A stretch of 64,000 nucleotides of DNA from Solanum dulcamara (Eukaryota > Streptophyta > Magnoliopsida > Solanales > Solanaceae). Position 1 is the first letter of the stretch, and every line of letters begins with the position of its first letter. Below are positions 24,565 to 36,433 of the stretch, one piece after another. The notes beneath the pieces are model-generated. The model saw only the letters and a program-made list of their open reading frames with translations, was not told the origin of the DNA and did no database searches. The stretch spans positions 30,916,097 to 30,980,096 of the forward strand of contig NC_077242.1 in assembly GCF_947179165.1 (NCBI RefSeq). Reading direction: 5' to 3'. Position numbers and translations under genes: made by a program.

Positions 24565-24612
24565 ATCAGAGCATGTCTTTTCACTCAAAGATTTAAATCT
24601 TAAAAAGGATCA

Positions 24613-26240
24613 ATGTTTGCACCACCTACTGCACAAGAAGGACAATCACATACAAGACCTCCACTATTTAATGGAAAATACTACATATGGTAGAAAAATA
24701 AGATGATGGATCACCTGATAGGAGATATTCCAGATATTTGGAATGTTATTCTTGATAGATCCACTAATCCTATGAAGATTGAAACAGATGGGATAACACA
24801 GAAACCAAAAGACAGAAAAGGGTAGAATACGAAAGATAAACTGGCAATTCAAAACAACGCAAGGTCTAAGAAGATTTTAATTTGTGGAATATGTCCACAT
24901 GAATAAAACATAATCTCTACTTGTCAGGATGCTAAGGCACTATGACACACCATGCAACTGCACATGAGGAAACAAATCAAGTCAAGAAATCCAAGATCGA
25001 TAATCTGAATCGATAGTATGAACTGTTTAGAATAATGGATGGAGAAATAATTCAAGACATGCATATCAGGTTCACTTTCATAATCAATAAAATCTATTCT
25101 CTAGGAGAAGTAATTCCAACTCGAAAAGCTATCAAGAAACTCCTAAGCATTCTTCTTGAATTATGGGAAAGCAAAGTAGAAGCAATTACTGAGGCATGCG
25201 ATCTTGACAATATGATGATGGACGAACTCATTGGAGGTCTGCTGACTTATGAAATAAAGAAGAATCAAGAGAAAGAAATTGGAGGCAAAAAGAAAGAGAA
25301 GAACCTGGTTCTTAAAGCCACTGAGAAAGATGACTTTGAATAGGAGAATATAGCACTGATGATTAAAACGTTTTGAAGAATGCTGAGAAAAGATAAAACA
25401 AGTCAGAGGAGACAATTTTAGAGAACCACTGACAAAGACCCGAGAGAGAAACTATGTCACAAGTGTTGAAGTCTAGATCACTTCATCAAATTTTATCTAT
25501 TGTGGGCCTTGGAGTACAAAAAGAATAACCCTGAAAGAACCAAATAAGCCAGGAATGATCTATACATTCCTAAAAATTAAAGAATGACCAATCAAAAGGC
25601 TAACATGACTGTGAGGAAAGTTTTTGCAGCAATGGGAAACTCTTCTAGAGAAGAGTTTGTTGGGACTAACCTGAAAATCAGTCATTAGTGGCAATGGAAG
25701 AAGAAAGGTAGTACGACTTCTTAGTACTAGTAGAAATTGCTGAGTAAGATTATGAGGAGAACCACTATCAGTCAAAAGACACAATCCTAGCTATGATGGA
25801 TGGAACAGATTCAGAAGAAGATAAAGAAGACAACAAGTAATCCAAGGTAAGCTTTCATCAAATCAAAGAAAATCTTCATCTCCATTCCAAAAGGAAATGA
25901 GAATCTTTACATAGTGTCCTTAATGATGCATATCATGCAACATGTGCTACAAAAGAATAGATTTTGGATGAATATTCAGCCATGAGAACAGAGAATGAGA
26001 CTCTAGAAGCCTTAGACAATAATTTTTGCGAAATAATTAATGGGATGAACTCCTCTAGGAAAAAAACGATGTACAAAATATTGCACACCTTGCTCTAGAT
26101 GAAACTATAAAAAGGTTAAACAACGAGTTACAGTCTTTAACTAAAAATAATGAGGCTCTCCTTGAGGAACTTGAGCAAACTAAAAAGGAATTGGAGATCA
26201 ATATAAGATGGACTAAGTCATCCATAATGATCGATAATAA
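24613..26240 (+). pseudogene. Copia B gag pseudogene
   Basis: Gag would form the virus-like particle that packages element RNA. The start is ATG at 24613, followed by APPTAQEGQS and RPPLFNGKYYIW, the usual beginning of Sirevirus-type copia gag, then a stop where a second Trp is expected. The middle survives as a 102-codon open stretch (25035-25343) carrying a UBN2-type block (SLGEVIPTRKAIKKLL). The zinc knuckle near 25457-25500 reads CHKCRSLDHFIKFYL, so the final Cys has been lost. Coiled-coil-like Glu/Leu-rich sequence follows (about 26100-26215), another Sirevirus-like trait. Stops are frequent. Confidence 0.82.
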
Positions 26241-26584
26241 CCAAAGAAGTCAATCCTCAACTAAACATGGAATAGGTTTCAAGAATAATACTATAAAACC
26301 TGGTAAAAATTGTTTATGGCATGCCATGTACTTACTATGGACAAATTAGTCATCAAACACACATGTTTCAAAAGAGAAACATAGCTATCAAAAACAATCT
26401 AACTTATGTGGGAAAAAGTCTTATGGAATAGGAATCAGGTAACTGGTTCACAAACATAAGCACCTATCCAAATGGATTAAGAAAAACCTAATTCATTCTT
26501 TCACTCATAAATAGGGACCCAAGTGGATCTGGGTGCCCAAAATTAATCTCTGATTGATTGTGCAGGAATAGGAAAAAGAGGAAG

Positions 26585-27840
26585 ACATAAGTTGTGGTAC
26601 TTGGATAGCGCTTGTTCAATACATATGATAGAAAACAAAGATAACTTCCTCTTACTGAATGGTTTTCATGGCGGAAGCGTAGTTTTTGTAAATGGAAAGA
26701 AAGGTGAAATCATGGGAATTGGCAAAGTTGGACCTTCTCATTCTCAAGAAATAGACAATGTGTACTATATTAAAGGATTAATAACATAATCTTATCAGCG
26801 TATCACAAATGTGCGATAGAGGGAAGGATGTACTCTTTACATCTATTGCATGTAGAGTGACTAATGCAAAATCACAAAAACTGGTTATTATAGAAAAAAG
26901 ACATAAAATAGTCTACAAAGTTGACATTATTGGCCCAGAAACATCTATGCTAAAAACCCTAAGTGCATTTCATGACAATTCATTCTTATGGCACAAGAGA
27001 CTAAGGCATGCAAGTTTTTCAACAATAAACAAACTGATCTCTAAAGAATTGGTACTAGGAATGCTAACAGGACGATTCAATAAAAATTAAGTATGTAGAG
27101 TATGTGCATGAGGAAAATATGTGAGATCGTCAATCAAACCAAAAGGTATGACAAGCGTACAGAAACCTCTGGAATTGCTATAGATGGACTTATGTGGACC
27201 AATGAGAGTTTAAATTCAGGGAGGTAAGAGGTATGTGTTTGTTATTGTTGATGATTACAGTAGATTCACATGGACCCTATTATTAAGCTCAAAAGATGAT
27301 ACATATGATGTATTTGAAATTTTTGTGAAACTAGTTCAAAAGAAATTAAAATATGAATTAATGAGCATCAGATCTGATCATGGAACAGAATTCAAAAACT
27401 CCAAGTTTCTTGAGTTATGTGTGGAAAATGGTATAGATCACAATTTTTCTACACCATGAACACCACAACAAAATGGTGTAGTGGAACAGAAAAATAGATT
27501 CTTGGAAGACATGGCAAGAACCATGTTGATTGCAGTGGTCTTCCTAAGTAATACTGGGCAAAAGCTGTAAACATTGCATGTTACTTCATTAATAAATGTG
27601 TGATTAGGTCTATACTCAATAAAACACCCTATGAATTACTAAAAGGCAGAAAATGAAACTTAGCACATCTCAGGGCCTTTGGTTGTGTATGTTATGTACA
27701 TAACAATTGCAAGTATGCTCTAGGAAAATTTGATGCCAAAAGTGATGAGGAAAGTTTTCTTGGATACTCTTCTCAAAGCAAATCCTATAAAGTTCTCAAT
27801 AAAAGAACAAATCGTGTTGAGGAAAGTGCATATGTTATGT
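26585..27840 (+). pseudogene. Copia B protease and integrase pseudogene
   Basis: The aspartic protease motif appears as WYLDSACSIHM near 26592, with Ala where active enzymes have Gly (DSG). A pre-integrase domain follows with LWHKRLRHASF near 26985. Integrase core motifs are MDLCGPM near 27184 (first Asp), VDDYSRFTW (27247-27275), IRSDHGTEFKN (27367-27400, second Asp) and QQNGVVEQKNR (27465-27496, Glu). The triad is therefore still legible, but stops stand just before the first motif and before the third, and frames shift after about 27540. It is non-functional. Confidence 0.85.
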
Positions 27841-28239
27841 TTGACGAAGCTAATCACTTGGTCAAGAAAGATGTACAGCATAATTGTAATAAGATGAGTA
27901 TGCCTAATCTCCTACAAAGATATGTTGATGATGCTGACTGTGAGGACACTGAACCTTCAAATAATAATAACGGAACTCCAAACCAAAACTATGAACCAAA
28001 TGAATTTACAGAAGATATTCTACAAGCTATGGACGGTGTCTCTATTGAACCTGGTCCTCCTCCTTCAGTCTCAAGAGAATGCAGTCAGACAAACAACTAG
28101 AAACACAAAAGCTCCCATCCGTTATAGAAACTGCTCACTCCTCTTGACTCAGGAATTCAAACCAAATCCAAACTACGGAACTTATGTTCTTTCTCGATGT
28201 ATCTATCAGTCATAGAACCCAAGAACATTAAAGAAGCAC

Positions 28240-29084
28240 TCCTAGATGTGGATTAGATCATTGCCATGCAAGAGGAGTTAAATTAGTTTGAGCGAAGAGA
28301 GGTATGGAACCTAGTTCCCAGATCTCAAAATCGAACAGTGATAAGAACAAGATCGGTATTCAGGAACAAACTCGATGATCAGGGAACTATCATAAGAAAT
28401 AAGGCTAGGCTTGTGGTTCAGGGCTAAAATCAAGAAGAAGGGATTGACTATGATGAGACATTCACTCCAGTAGCCCAAATAGAAGCTATCCGAATATTGA
28501 TCGTGTTTGTAGCATATATGGAGTTTAAATTATATCAGATGTATATGAAGAGCATCTTCTTGAACGGATATCTGTAAGAGGAAGTGTATGTTCGTCAACC
28601 ACCAGGTTTTGAAAGCCATGAATATCCTAACCACATATACAAATTTGAAAAAGCTCTTTATGGCCTCAAGCAGGCTCCACATACATGGTATGATAGGATG
28701 TCCACATTTGTTCTTACACATTTATATGCAAGAGAAAAGATTGACAAAATATTATTTCTCAAGAAAAAGAGCCCTCGTGTCTTAATCGTGCAAGTATATC
28801 TTGACCATATCATTTTTGGAGGAATAGATGCACATATGGGTGTCGAGTTTGCAAAACTTATGAGTAGTGAATTAGAAATGAGCATGATGGTAGAGTTGAA
28901 CTTTTTTCTTGGACTTCAAATCCATCAGTCATCATCAGGAACATCGATTCATCAACAAAAGTACATCAAAAAACTACTGAAGAAAATTGACATACATGAT
29001 GCCAAAGTACATGATACACATATTGCCACCACCACTAAACTTGACAAGGATAAAACTGGTTCCCTAATCGATAACATAAAGTAA
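28240..29084 (+). pseudogene. Copia B reverse transcriptase pseudogene
   Basis: Reverse transcriptase would copy element RNA into DNA. An early block reads RLVVQG-type sequence near 28400-28430. The longest open part is 28584-29084, with VRQPPGFESHEYPNHIYKFEKALYGLKQAPHTWYDRM, then VQVYLDHIIFGG near 28789-28824. The active-site YVDD has become YLDH, losing the second catalytic Asp. The FFLGLQI and QQKYIKKLL blocks follow. A TAA at about 29082-29084 interrupts the frame before RNase H. Confidence 0.88.
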
Positions 29085-29735
29085 AGAGGCATAATTGGAT
29101 CCCTACTATACGTCACAACTAGTAGACTAGACATAGTGTTCAGTGTTGGACTATGTGCATATTTTCAGTCATCTCCAAAAGAGTCACACAGGAAGGTTAT
29201 CAAAAGAATACTATGATACCTTAAAGGAACTCAGAACTTGGTTCTCTAGTATCCTATAGGAGACTCCTTTGATCTAGTTGGATTTGTTGATGCAGACTAT
29301 GTAGGGTATCTTATAGATTAAAAAAGCAAATCAGGTATGGCACATTATCTTGGACCATATCTGGTGTCATGTGCTACACGAAAATAAAACTCAGTTGCAC
29401 TATCCAATGATGAAGTAGAGTTGTAGCTGTAGCGTCATGTTGTGCTCAACTCTTATGGATAAAATATTAACTCTTGGACTTTGGAATCATTGTAGGATGC
29501 ATACCAATATGATATGACAATACCAATGCGATGGACATGGCTAAGAACTCATTCCAACACAAACGAACCAAGCACATTAATGTACGACATCACTTTATTC
29601 GAGACAATGTTAAAAAGGACTCATATTCATGACGTTTTGTAAAACTGAAGATAAGGTAGTTGATGTCTTCACCAAAGCATTGGGAAGACAACAATTTGAG
29701 AAAAACCGACTGGCCCTTGGTCTTATTTACTAGTC
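29085..29735 (+). pseudogene. Copia B RNase H pseudogene
   Basis: RNase H degrades the RNA strand of the hybrid. Visible blocks are GSLLYVTTSRLDI (about 29096-29135), the GFVDADYVG block with conserved Asp (about 29281-29310), SGMAHYLG and an HHFIRD-type histidine block near 29590, all interrupted by stops. A DVFTKALG-type sequence appears near 29660-29685 in one frame, as expected at the end of copia pol. Confidence 0.82.
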
Positions 29736-30199
29736 AAATTAACTATCTTCTCTCTTTCTTGGCAGATCAATTGATAAGTAGTGATTTGGTATTCTAGATA
29801 TAATGTGACTTACTAACTCACCCTTGTACCATACTAGGTACACACTCATCTTCATATGAACACTATAGCTCAGGTCTGATGATATTACCCTTAGTTTTCT
29901 ATAACAAGGCGGAGAAACAAATTGACTACACATAAGAACCAGGTCCTTCCCTTAATAGGTATACACTCATCCTTCTAGTCTTTACTACTGTGGCACATCT
30001 TAAATACATGTTCACATATCCAACTGAACTTGGCCCCTCACTTGTACTCTATATTCCAAATGGGTGGAAAATTCATATTTCATCTCTGAATATTAAATGA
30101 ACAACACACTATCTCGAGATTTTAACCATTACCTCACCGTTTAATCACTTGTCAGACTACTATCAGTTCCTATCAAATCACCCATAATTTCCATCATTA

Positions 30200-32330
30200 T
30201 CAGTTCCTATCATGTTACAATCGCCCCACCCACTGATCTCTCTTCTCTACTATAAAGCCCTAACTACATCCATGGAAGTTCTCACTTCTCCATCTGCCAC
30301 TCACCCAGAACCAACCTCTTCACAAGCCACACCTTCCCTTATTTTATCCCTTATTGATTACTTTGATGATGAGGACCCCACATCTTCTAAGGGAGAATAA
30401 CAGAGGCATCTACTATGGGTAAGATCACTCAAAATCATCGAAAAACACACCACTATCCTCTTTTGTTCTTCAAACTCATCAATTTCCTCCCCTACCACAT
30501 ATCACCACGGAACCCTTCACCCCATCACCTTAACCATCTCTTCCTCAAAACCCTAATCCTTTTTCCATCCCTTCCACTACTAAACCCTTCACCTCATCAC
30601 CATCACCATCAACCTTAGAAAATCCTAACTCTTCGCCCATCCCTTTTTCCCCCAATTGCAACCTCTAATATGTCTCCTAACCATCTTATAGTTCCCATTT
30701 CACCACTGTCCTTATCTCAACCCCCATCTATGTCCCCATATCAACCCTATTCCACTTTGAATGATGATTTTCTACTAAATTAGCTATGTCAGCCTGCACC
30801 TAAGAGACCCTGAAAACACATTGCAGTTAAAAGGGTTGGGCCTTGCATTCTATTCACTCGCAGCCAAAGAAAGGTTGATGTGGAGGAGGTTACTGAATTA
30901 AGTCTCAAATGACCACGAACTTGGGGTAAGTATCCCTTACATCATATCCCCCCTCCTATTGCCCTTGACTCCAGTTCTGATGAACTTCTAGAGGTTGTAC
31001 GCTTTGAACCCACCACTTCTAGTGTCAAGCCTAACAAAAATCTTGAAAAATTTCTTTCTATGGGGAAGGATTTGTATTTTGGGTCTAAAGTTGTTCTTCA
31101 AGGATGAAGTATTGATCCAGAGGTTCGGGAGTTTCTTATGGTTCAACAGTTTATTAGGCATTTAAATTTCCAGGGCTGGAGACATCTCTTTGTGGATAAT
31201 CCTTTAGCTATTCATGAGTCTGAAGTGTTGAGTTCTATACTAGTCTGGTGGTCTTGAAGGATAATGTGGTTAGTTCTAGGGTTCATGGAGTTGAGATTGT
31301 TTTTGATTCACTTTGACTTGGAGAAATTTTGCAAATTCCTACTATTGTGTTGACTGAATATGTTTGGACTAAGGATTAAAATTGCATACTTACATCTAAG
31401 TTCACATAAGAAAGGGTTACTGTCTAGCCTAGGAAATTAATGAAGGGTGAAATGACAGATTTTCACAAGTTGCAGTTTGAATTAGTGCATAAGGCGATTG
31501 TTCCACGTGGGGAGAGAAGGCATAAAGCCACATTTAAGGATATGGGGTTGGCCAATGCTCTTGATCTGGATGATCACATAAACTGGCCTGTTATCATGAT
31601 TTCTCACATGGCTAGGATGGTTAATCCTAAACCTTGTCTTCACTAGTTGTCCTATGGGAATCTGCTCACTCTTTTATTTCAGGCCTTTAATGTTCCTCTA
31701 GGTGAAGGACGGGCCACGAAGAAGGACATGATTGATAGAACCACTTTCACTGAGTTTGATTGCCTACCAGTTGCCAATCCTGCTCCTGTACGCTGTCCAA
31801 GGGTAGCTAGTCCAGTTGCCCAGTTAATGGCTTCTCTCAATGCTGCTCGAGACTAAAGCAATGCTCTGCAAGTTGATGTGAATACTCTGAGGGCTGACCT
31901 TGCTGGTACATAAAGGGAAGTGGTTTCACTAAAGGACCAACTAATTAGGTAGCAACAGGAAAACAATGCTCGTATGGATAAGCTATTTCTCCTTATTGTT
32001 ACCTCCCCTTTGTCATCTACTCCTCCATAGCCTCCGTAGCCTGTTCTTTGACTCTATCTTTGTTGGATTGTAAGGACTGTATTTTTATTGTTTTTGCTTT
32101 GTAAAAACTATGTTGGTACTCTTCTAGGCTTAAATGTTGTGCTATCATGCTATGTGTTTTTGGCTCTATTTCTTTGTGTTCTCTTTTGTCATCTGCTATT
32201 GTTTGGATGGGTAATATCTTCAGATTAGGACTATTATTTGTTTTCTCTAACAAGTGCTCGGGTTACCATTTTTGGCTCTGATTCAGTATACACACATTAT
32301 TTTCTTTATGCCTTCTTCACTTACTCTTCT
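30200..32330 (+). pseudogene. Copia B env-like region downstream of pol
   Basis: Between pol and the 3' LTR lie about 2.7 kb with coding character in the same direction. The region begins with a Ser/Thr/Pro-rich stretch (from 30212) and a proline/histidine-rich stretch (30415-30618). It then shows a conserved-looking segment of about 31060-31856, with the blocks FIRHLNFQGWRHLF, VLPR-ERR-like IVPRGERRHKATFKDM, INWPVIMISHM and YGNLLTLLFQAFNVPL. These resemble the extra ORF that plant Sireviruses and related elements carry after pol, also annotated as a putative plant transposon domain. A short heptad-like stretch and a hydrophobic, stop-broken stretch (about 32044-32300) follow. No envelope function should be assumed. 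The region is broken. Confidence 0.6.
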
Positions 32331-32420
32331 TTTTGAAATGTCAAAAAGGGGAAGTTAGTTTTTTGTTGGTTTTGTACTTAATATATGTGCAGATGCAAAA
32401 GGTACAAGGTTGGTCATCAT

Positions 32421-32433
32421 AAAAAGGAGAATT
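32421..32433 (+). other. Polypurine tract of copia B
   Basis: AAAAAGGAGAATT directly precedes the 3' LTR start TATTGATACC. It is the expected plus-strand primer. Confidence 0.85.
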
Positions 32434-33169
32434 TATTGATACCATTCAAGAAGGTTTTGATAATGACAACTAAGAACCAGATTATGAGAACCTGGTTCAC
32501 TTGTTGGATGGTGTAGTAGACAGACTTAGGAAACTAGACAAATCCTTGTATAAGTCAAAAACGCATAAATAAGGAAAGACAGCACAATATGACACCTATA
32601 AGGAAAAGCAATAAAATAAAAGTTGTACTTTCTTTGTAGGACTCAACTAGGTCTTTAAAAAACCCATGCTATAAAAGGAAAAAGGCGTACAAAGATTCCC
32701 GGGCTTTGAAAATATGAAATTGAATTTCTTAAGCAAAAGGCAAGGTAGAGTTCCAAGAGAAAAACATTGAAGAAAGAACAACTAGAGTTAGATTTTCTTT
32801 CTGAAAGTTAATTCATTTGTTTGAACACTACTTAGAAATATTAGTGAGTTATAATTTTCTAAGATAGAAAGTGAGGCTTGTAACAAGAAGTGGGTTTGAC
32901 TTCTCGGAGAATTCGAGTTGAGATTATAGGTAATCATTAGAGTTTAGGTATTTGAGTTACTTCATTGATTATTGAGTTCTAATCTAAACTGCTCTTTGAA
33001 AGTTAGTGAATTTTGGTGGAAATCCTACGAGGTGTAGGTTGTGGTTTTTCTTTCCTTGAGCAAGGAGGTTTTCCACAATAAATTATGTATCTTGTCTTTA
33101 CTGTTTACATTCGTATTACTAGTTCAAGAACCTGGTTCTTGAAATCATTAGGTGGTATAGGTTTCTTCA
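32434..33169 (+). mobile_element. Copia B 3' LTR
   Basis: It ends GTTTCTTCA at 33161-33169, followed at once by the ATGGT duplication (33170-33174). It repeats the 5' LTR with scattered substitutions and keeps its full right end. Confidence 0.9.
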
Positions 33170-33459
33170 ATGGTCAGACCACTTTAGGTAGATATTCTAA
33201 TTTAGTGTGATTGAAATAATTGTACATTTTTTGGTTGATGAATATCTTGTCCAACATTTTAAAATACAATTATTTCAGCCTTTATCATTCTACTAAGTGA
33301 AAGGTATCCCTTTATAGTATACTTTTGTAATGTCACAGGTTGTAATACAACAGTCAAAATCTTCATGGACACCATCTAGAACAGAGAGCCCCCAATTTTC
33401 TCTTCCTCATTTAGAGCTACATTTAAATCCCCCTATTAGTGAAAGACTATTGATATTAT
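33170..33459 (-). pseudogene. LINE piece 2: endonuclease domain core
   Basis: On the minus strand the sequence contains the endonuclease motif GDLNVALNEEEKIGG (plus coordinates about 33388-33432) and then the EDF block typical of plant LINE apurinic-like endonucleases. It approaches the SDH motif at the left edge: KWSDH spans the junction with copia B. The GDLN motif is in frame on its own but is shifted against the segment to its right. The right edge is the insertion point of copia C (ATTAT, 33455-33459). Confidence 0.88.
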
Positions 33460-34384
33460 TGTTAGTAAACTGTACTGAAAAATATTAAACAGTAATAATA
33501 ACTTCTGAAAGTAATAAAAAACGGAATCTGAAAATAATAACAGTATATAAAAAATTATTGTAAGAACAAAATCGAGCCCACTAAATACACAGTGTATCCT
33601 TAAGGAAATTATTCCCCTCAAAGTACCCAAGGTTTTGGAATGTTTCCTCCCAAGATAGAACGATTTACTCACCAAAGTAGAGGTACTGCAAATTTTTGGT
33701 GACTGCGAACCACTCAAAAGCTGTATATCATACGATTTTAAGAAGTGCAGAAAGAAGAAGAAGAAGATGTTATTTCAGAAATTTTGTATGGAACATTCTG
33801 AGGATTAAGAGACATATATAGACTGTTTGCACTTTTTAAGAAAAGGCACCTATTGGGAAAAGATTTGTTTGTTGAAAAAAGGTTTGCCACTTTTCGGACA
33901 AGGTTGCAACCTTTCAAAAATCTGTTGGAAAAACGGAGGGAAATATTTTTTAAAAAAAATTAATCCGGGAAAGAAACGCGTCGCGGGTCACGGGTCAGGA
34001 TTTTTTCACTTAATTAATTAAATAAATAAATAATATTAATTAATTAAAATTTAAAGGAAATTTGGTCCAAAAAGATTATCAATCAATCATATCAATTGAC
34101 CAAATCCAAATCCAAATCCAAATCTAAATCCAAATCCAAATCCGAAGCCGAAGTCGTAGCCGAAGCCGAGCCGAGCGAGCGACGATGATGACGGCGCGAG
34201 GGGAGACCCTCTTCTTGACCCTTTAGCAACATAAAGGAGTGCTTCTACTTTTAAGTAGGGGACTTTTCATTTCCACCACCTATGTGGGACCAAAGCTTAT
34301 TTAATAAAGCAAGAGAGAAGATATCATTTTCCCTTCACTTCTTTTCCCCTAATTTCCCATTCAAACTATCAATTAAACCCAACA
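33460..34384 (-). mobile_element. Copia C 3' LTR
   Basis: On the minus strand it begins TGTTGGGTTT, directly after a polypurine tract (plus ATCCCCCACAT, 34385-34395), and ends TAACA at 33460. It is about 925 bp, longer than its partner, mainly because of a CAAATC hexanucleotide expansion at 34101-34142. Confidence 0.93.
34101..34142. repeat. (CAAATC)n hexanucleotide repeat in copia C LTR
   Basis: About seven copies of CAAATC, one with an A-to-T change, run into a CCGAAG/CCGTAG repeat. The other LTR has essentially a single copy here (39766-39775), then the CCGTAG repeats. Confidence 0.9.
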
Positions 34385-34969
34385 ATCCCCCACATAAATG
34401 GAGAATATCTACAAGATAAAGGAATGCACAGATAAGTGTGTGATATACAAGCGAAGATTAATTGCATCTGAATAAGTAGGTTTCCCTTTGAACTTTCCAT
34501 AGTGAACTTATACAAGATATACTCGATCAATTGGTAGATGCGATATCTTTGAACCGGCGAACTTTATTGTATAACTAGACAAAATAATTCACACAATTAA
34601 TCATCAACCATCTATGGTTCTCACGATTGTGTTCGTTTTAGCCATGAACACCGCCTGGTTTCGTGAATGCATAGAGAATAGGCCATTACCGTCATTCCCC
34701 TTAAAGCATCTTATACTTCACATTCACATAGGTGATTTCTAAACGTGTAGTCCTATAGATACACTATCTAGTCATTTTCTGCCAGACTTAGATAATCATT
34801 AAAAAACCTTTAATGCTTTATTAACTCATTAAAAAGCCTTAAGGTTTTATCCTTTGTTTCTGAACATTTTCATCATCACGAGAATGAGTTGAGTTATTTG
34901 ACAATGTTGAACTGCCAATCATAACTTTATTTGATTTATTTGAACCTAGTTCTTGGGATCTTTAATCTA

Positions 34970-35533
34970 CTAGGTAGAGTTACCGCCATGATGACTTGTC
35001 CTAGGCCTTAATCCCATTCCCCTTGATGATCTTGTAACAGCCTCTCTAGATAGGCCTTTTGTTAGTGGATATGATATGTTATCTCTTGACTTTACATAGT
35101 CAATAGTGATAACAGCACTAGAGAGTAGTTGTCTAACAGTATTATGTCGCCGTCGAAAGTGACACGATTTTCCGTTATACATAATGCTTCCTGCCCTCCC
35201 TATTGTCACTTGGCTATCACAATGTATACATATGGGTGCCAAAGGTTTGGTCCAAAATGGAATATCTTCCAAAAATTTTTGGAGCCATTCAGCTTCTTCA
35301 CTAGCCTTGTCTAAAGCTATAAATTCAGACTCCATTGTAGAGTGGGCGATGCATGTCTGTTTTGATGATTTCCAAGACACTGCTCCTCCACCAACGGTGA
35401 AAACATATCCACTTATGGATTTAACTTCAGATGATCCGGTGATCCAGTTTGCATCACTATATCCCTCAATTACTGCGGGATATTTATTATAATGCAAAGC
35501 ATAGTTTTGGGTGTGTTTCAAATACCCCAAGAC
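34970..35533 (-). pseudogene. Copia C RNase H domain
   Basis: The 186-codon open stretch carries the copia RNase H blocks: [20 protein letters not shown] (first catalytic Asp), [20 protein letters not shown] (the Glu of the SEFIAL block), a second Asp at IHCDSQVTI, and [13 protein letters not shown]. The C-terminal [20 protein letters not shown] ending is that of a group of plant copia elements. The conserved acidic residues are present. It joins the RT with one in-frame break near 35531-35533, so the domain itself looks intact although the polyprotein is broken. Confidence 0.9.
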
Positions 35534-36433
35534 TCATATAATGGTCATCCGATGAGTTTGATTGGGATTATTCGCGAATCGACTCAACTTTCTAATAGCA
35601 CATGCTATATCTGGTCTTGTACAATTCATAATATACATCAAACTTCCCAAATCTCGTATATAGTTCAATTGTGAGTCACTTTTACCTTCATTCTTTTGAA
35701 GTGCAAAACTTACATCACTTAGAGTTTTTGCAACATTAAAATTTAAATACTTGAACTTATCAAGAATGGTTTCAATATAATGAGACTTTGATAATTCTAG
35801 ACCTTGTGGAGTTTTATGCATCCTAATTCCTAAGATCAAGTTAGCAACCCCTAAGTCTTTCATGTCAAATTTGCTAGCAACCATACGCTTTGTAGTATTT
35901 ACATCGGCAATGTCTTTACTCATTATCAACATGTCATCAACATATAAACAAACAACGACTTCATGATTTGGAGTATTTTTAATGTAAACACATTTATCAC
36001 ACTCAATAATCTTAAATCTATTTGTCAATATTATTTGGTCAAATTTTACATGCCATTGTTTAGGTGCTTGTTTAAGTTCATAAAGTGACTTAACAAGTTT
36101 GCACACTTTCCTTTCTTTACCTGGAACTACGAAACCCTCAGGTTGTTCCATGTAAATGTTTTCCTCCAATTTTCCATTTAAGAAAGTCGTCTTAACATCC
36201 ATTTGATGGATTTCAAGACCATATACAACTGCAAGTGCCACTAACACCCGAATAGATGTTATCTTTGTTACCGGCGAGTATGTGTCAAAGTAATCAAGAC
36301 CTTCATTTTGTCTATAACCTTTGACCACAAGTCATGACTTATATTTATCAATAGTGCCATCAACTTTCATTTTCCTTTTAAATATCCATTTTGATCCTAA
36401 AGGTTTATTTCCAAGAGGAAGATCAACCAATTC
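35534..36433 (-). pseudogene. Copia C reverse transcriptase
   Basis: A 264-codon open stretch (35534-36328) begins at VKGYRQNEGLDYFDTYSPV and continues with VKTTFLNGKLEENIYMEQPE, YELKQAPKQWH and LYVDDMLIM, whose catalytic Asp pair is intact. MKDLG and LILGIRM follow. The LYALRQAPRAW-type block reads LYELKQAPKQWH. Just upstream, 36329-36331 is TGA where Arg is expected, and 36434-36436 is TGA in place of Trp before ELVDLPLGNKPLGSKWIFK. The domain would be complete but for these nonsense changes. Confidence 0.92.

Larger units (their letters stand above)
23836..33169 (+). mobile_element. Copia element B (Sirevirus-like), complete unit
   Basis: A 9.3-kb Ty1/copia element with LTRs at 23836-24564 and 32434-33169. 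The order is gag, protease, integrase, reverse transcriptase and RNase H, then about 2.7 kb between pol and the 3' LTR holding an env-like coding region. The perfect ATGGT duplication on both sides defines the ends. The enlarged post-pol region and gag length suggest the Sirevirus/Maximus lineage. All genes are broken by stops and shifts. It sits inside the endonuclease domain of the LINE. Confidence 0.92.
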
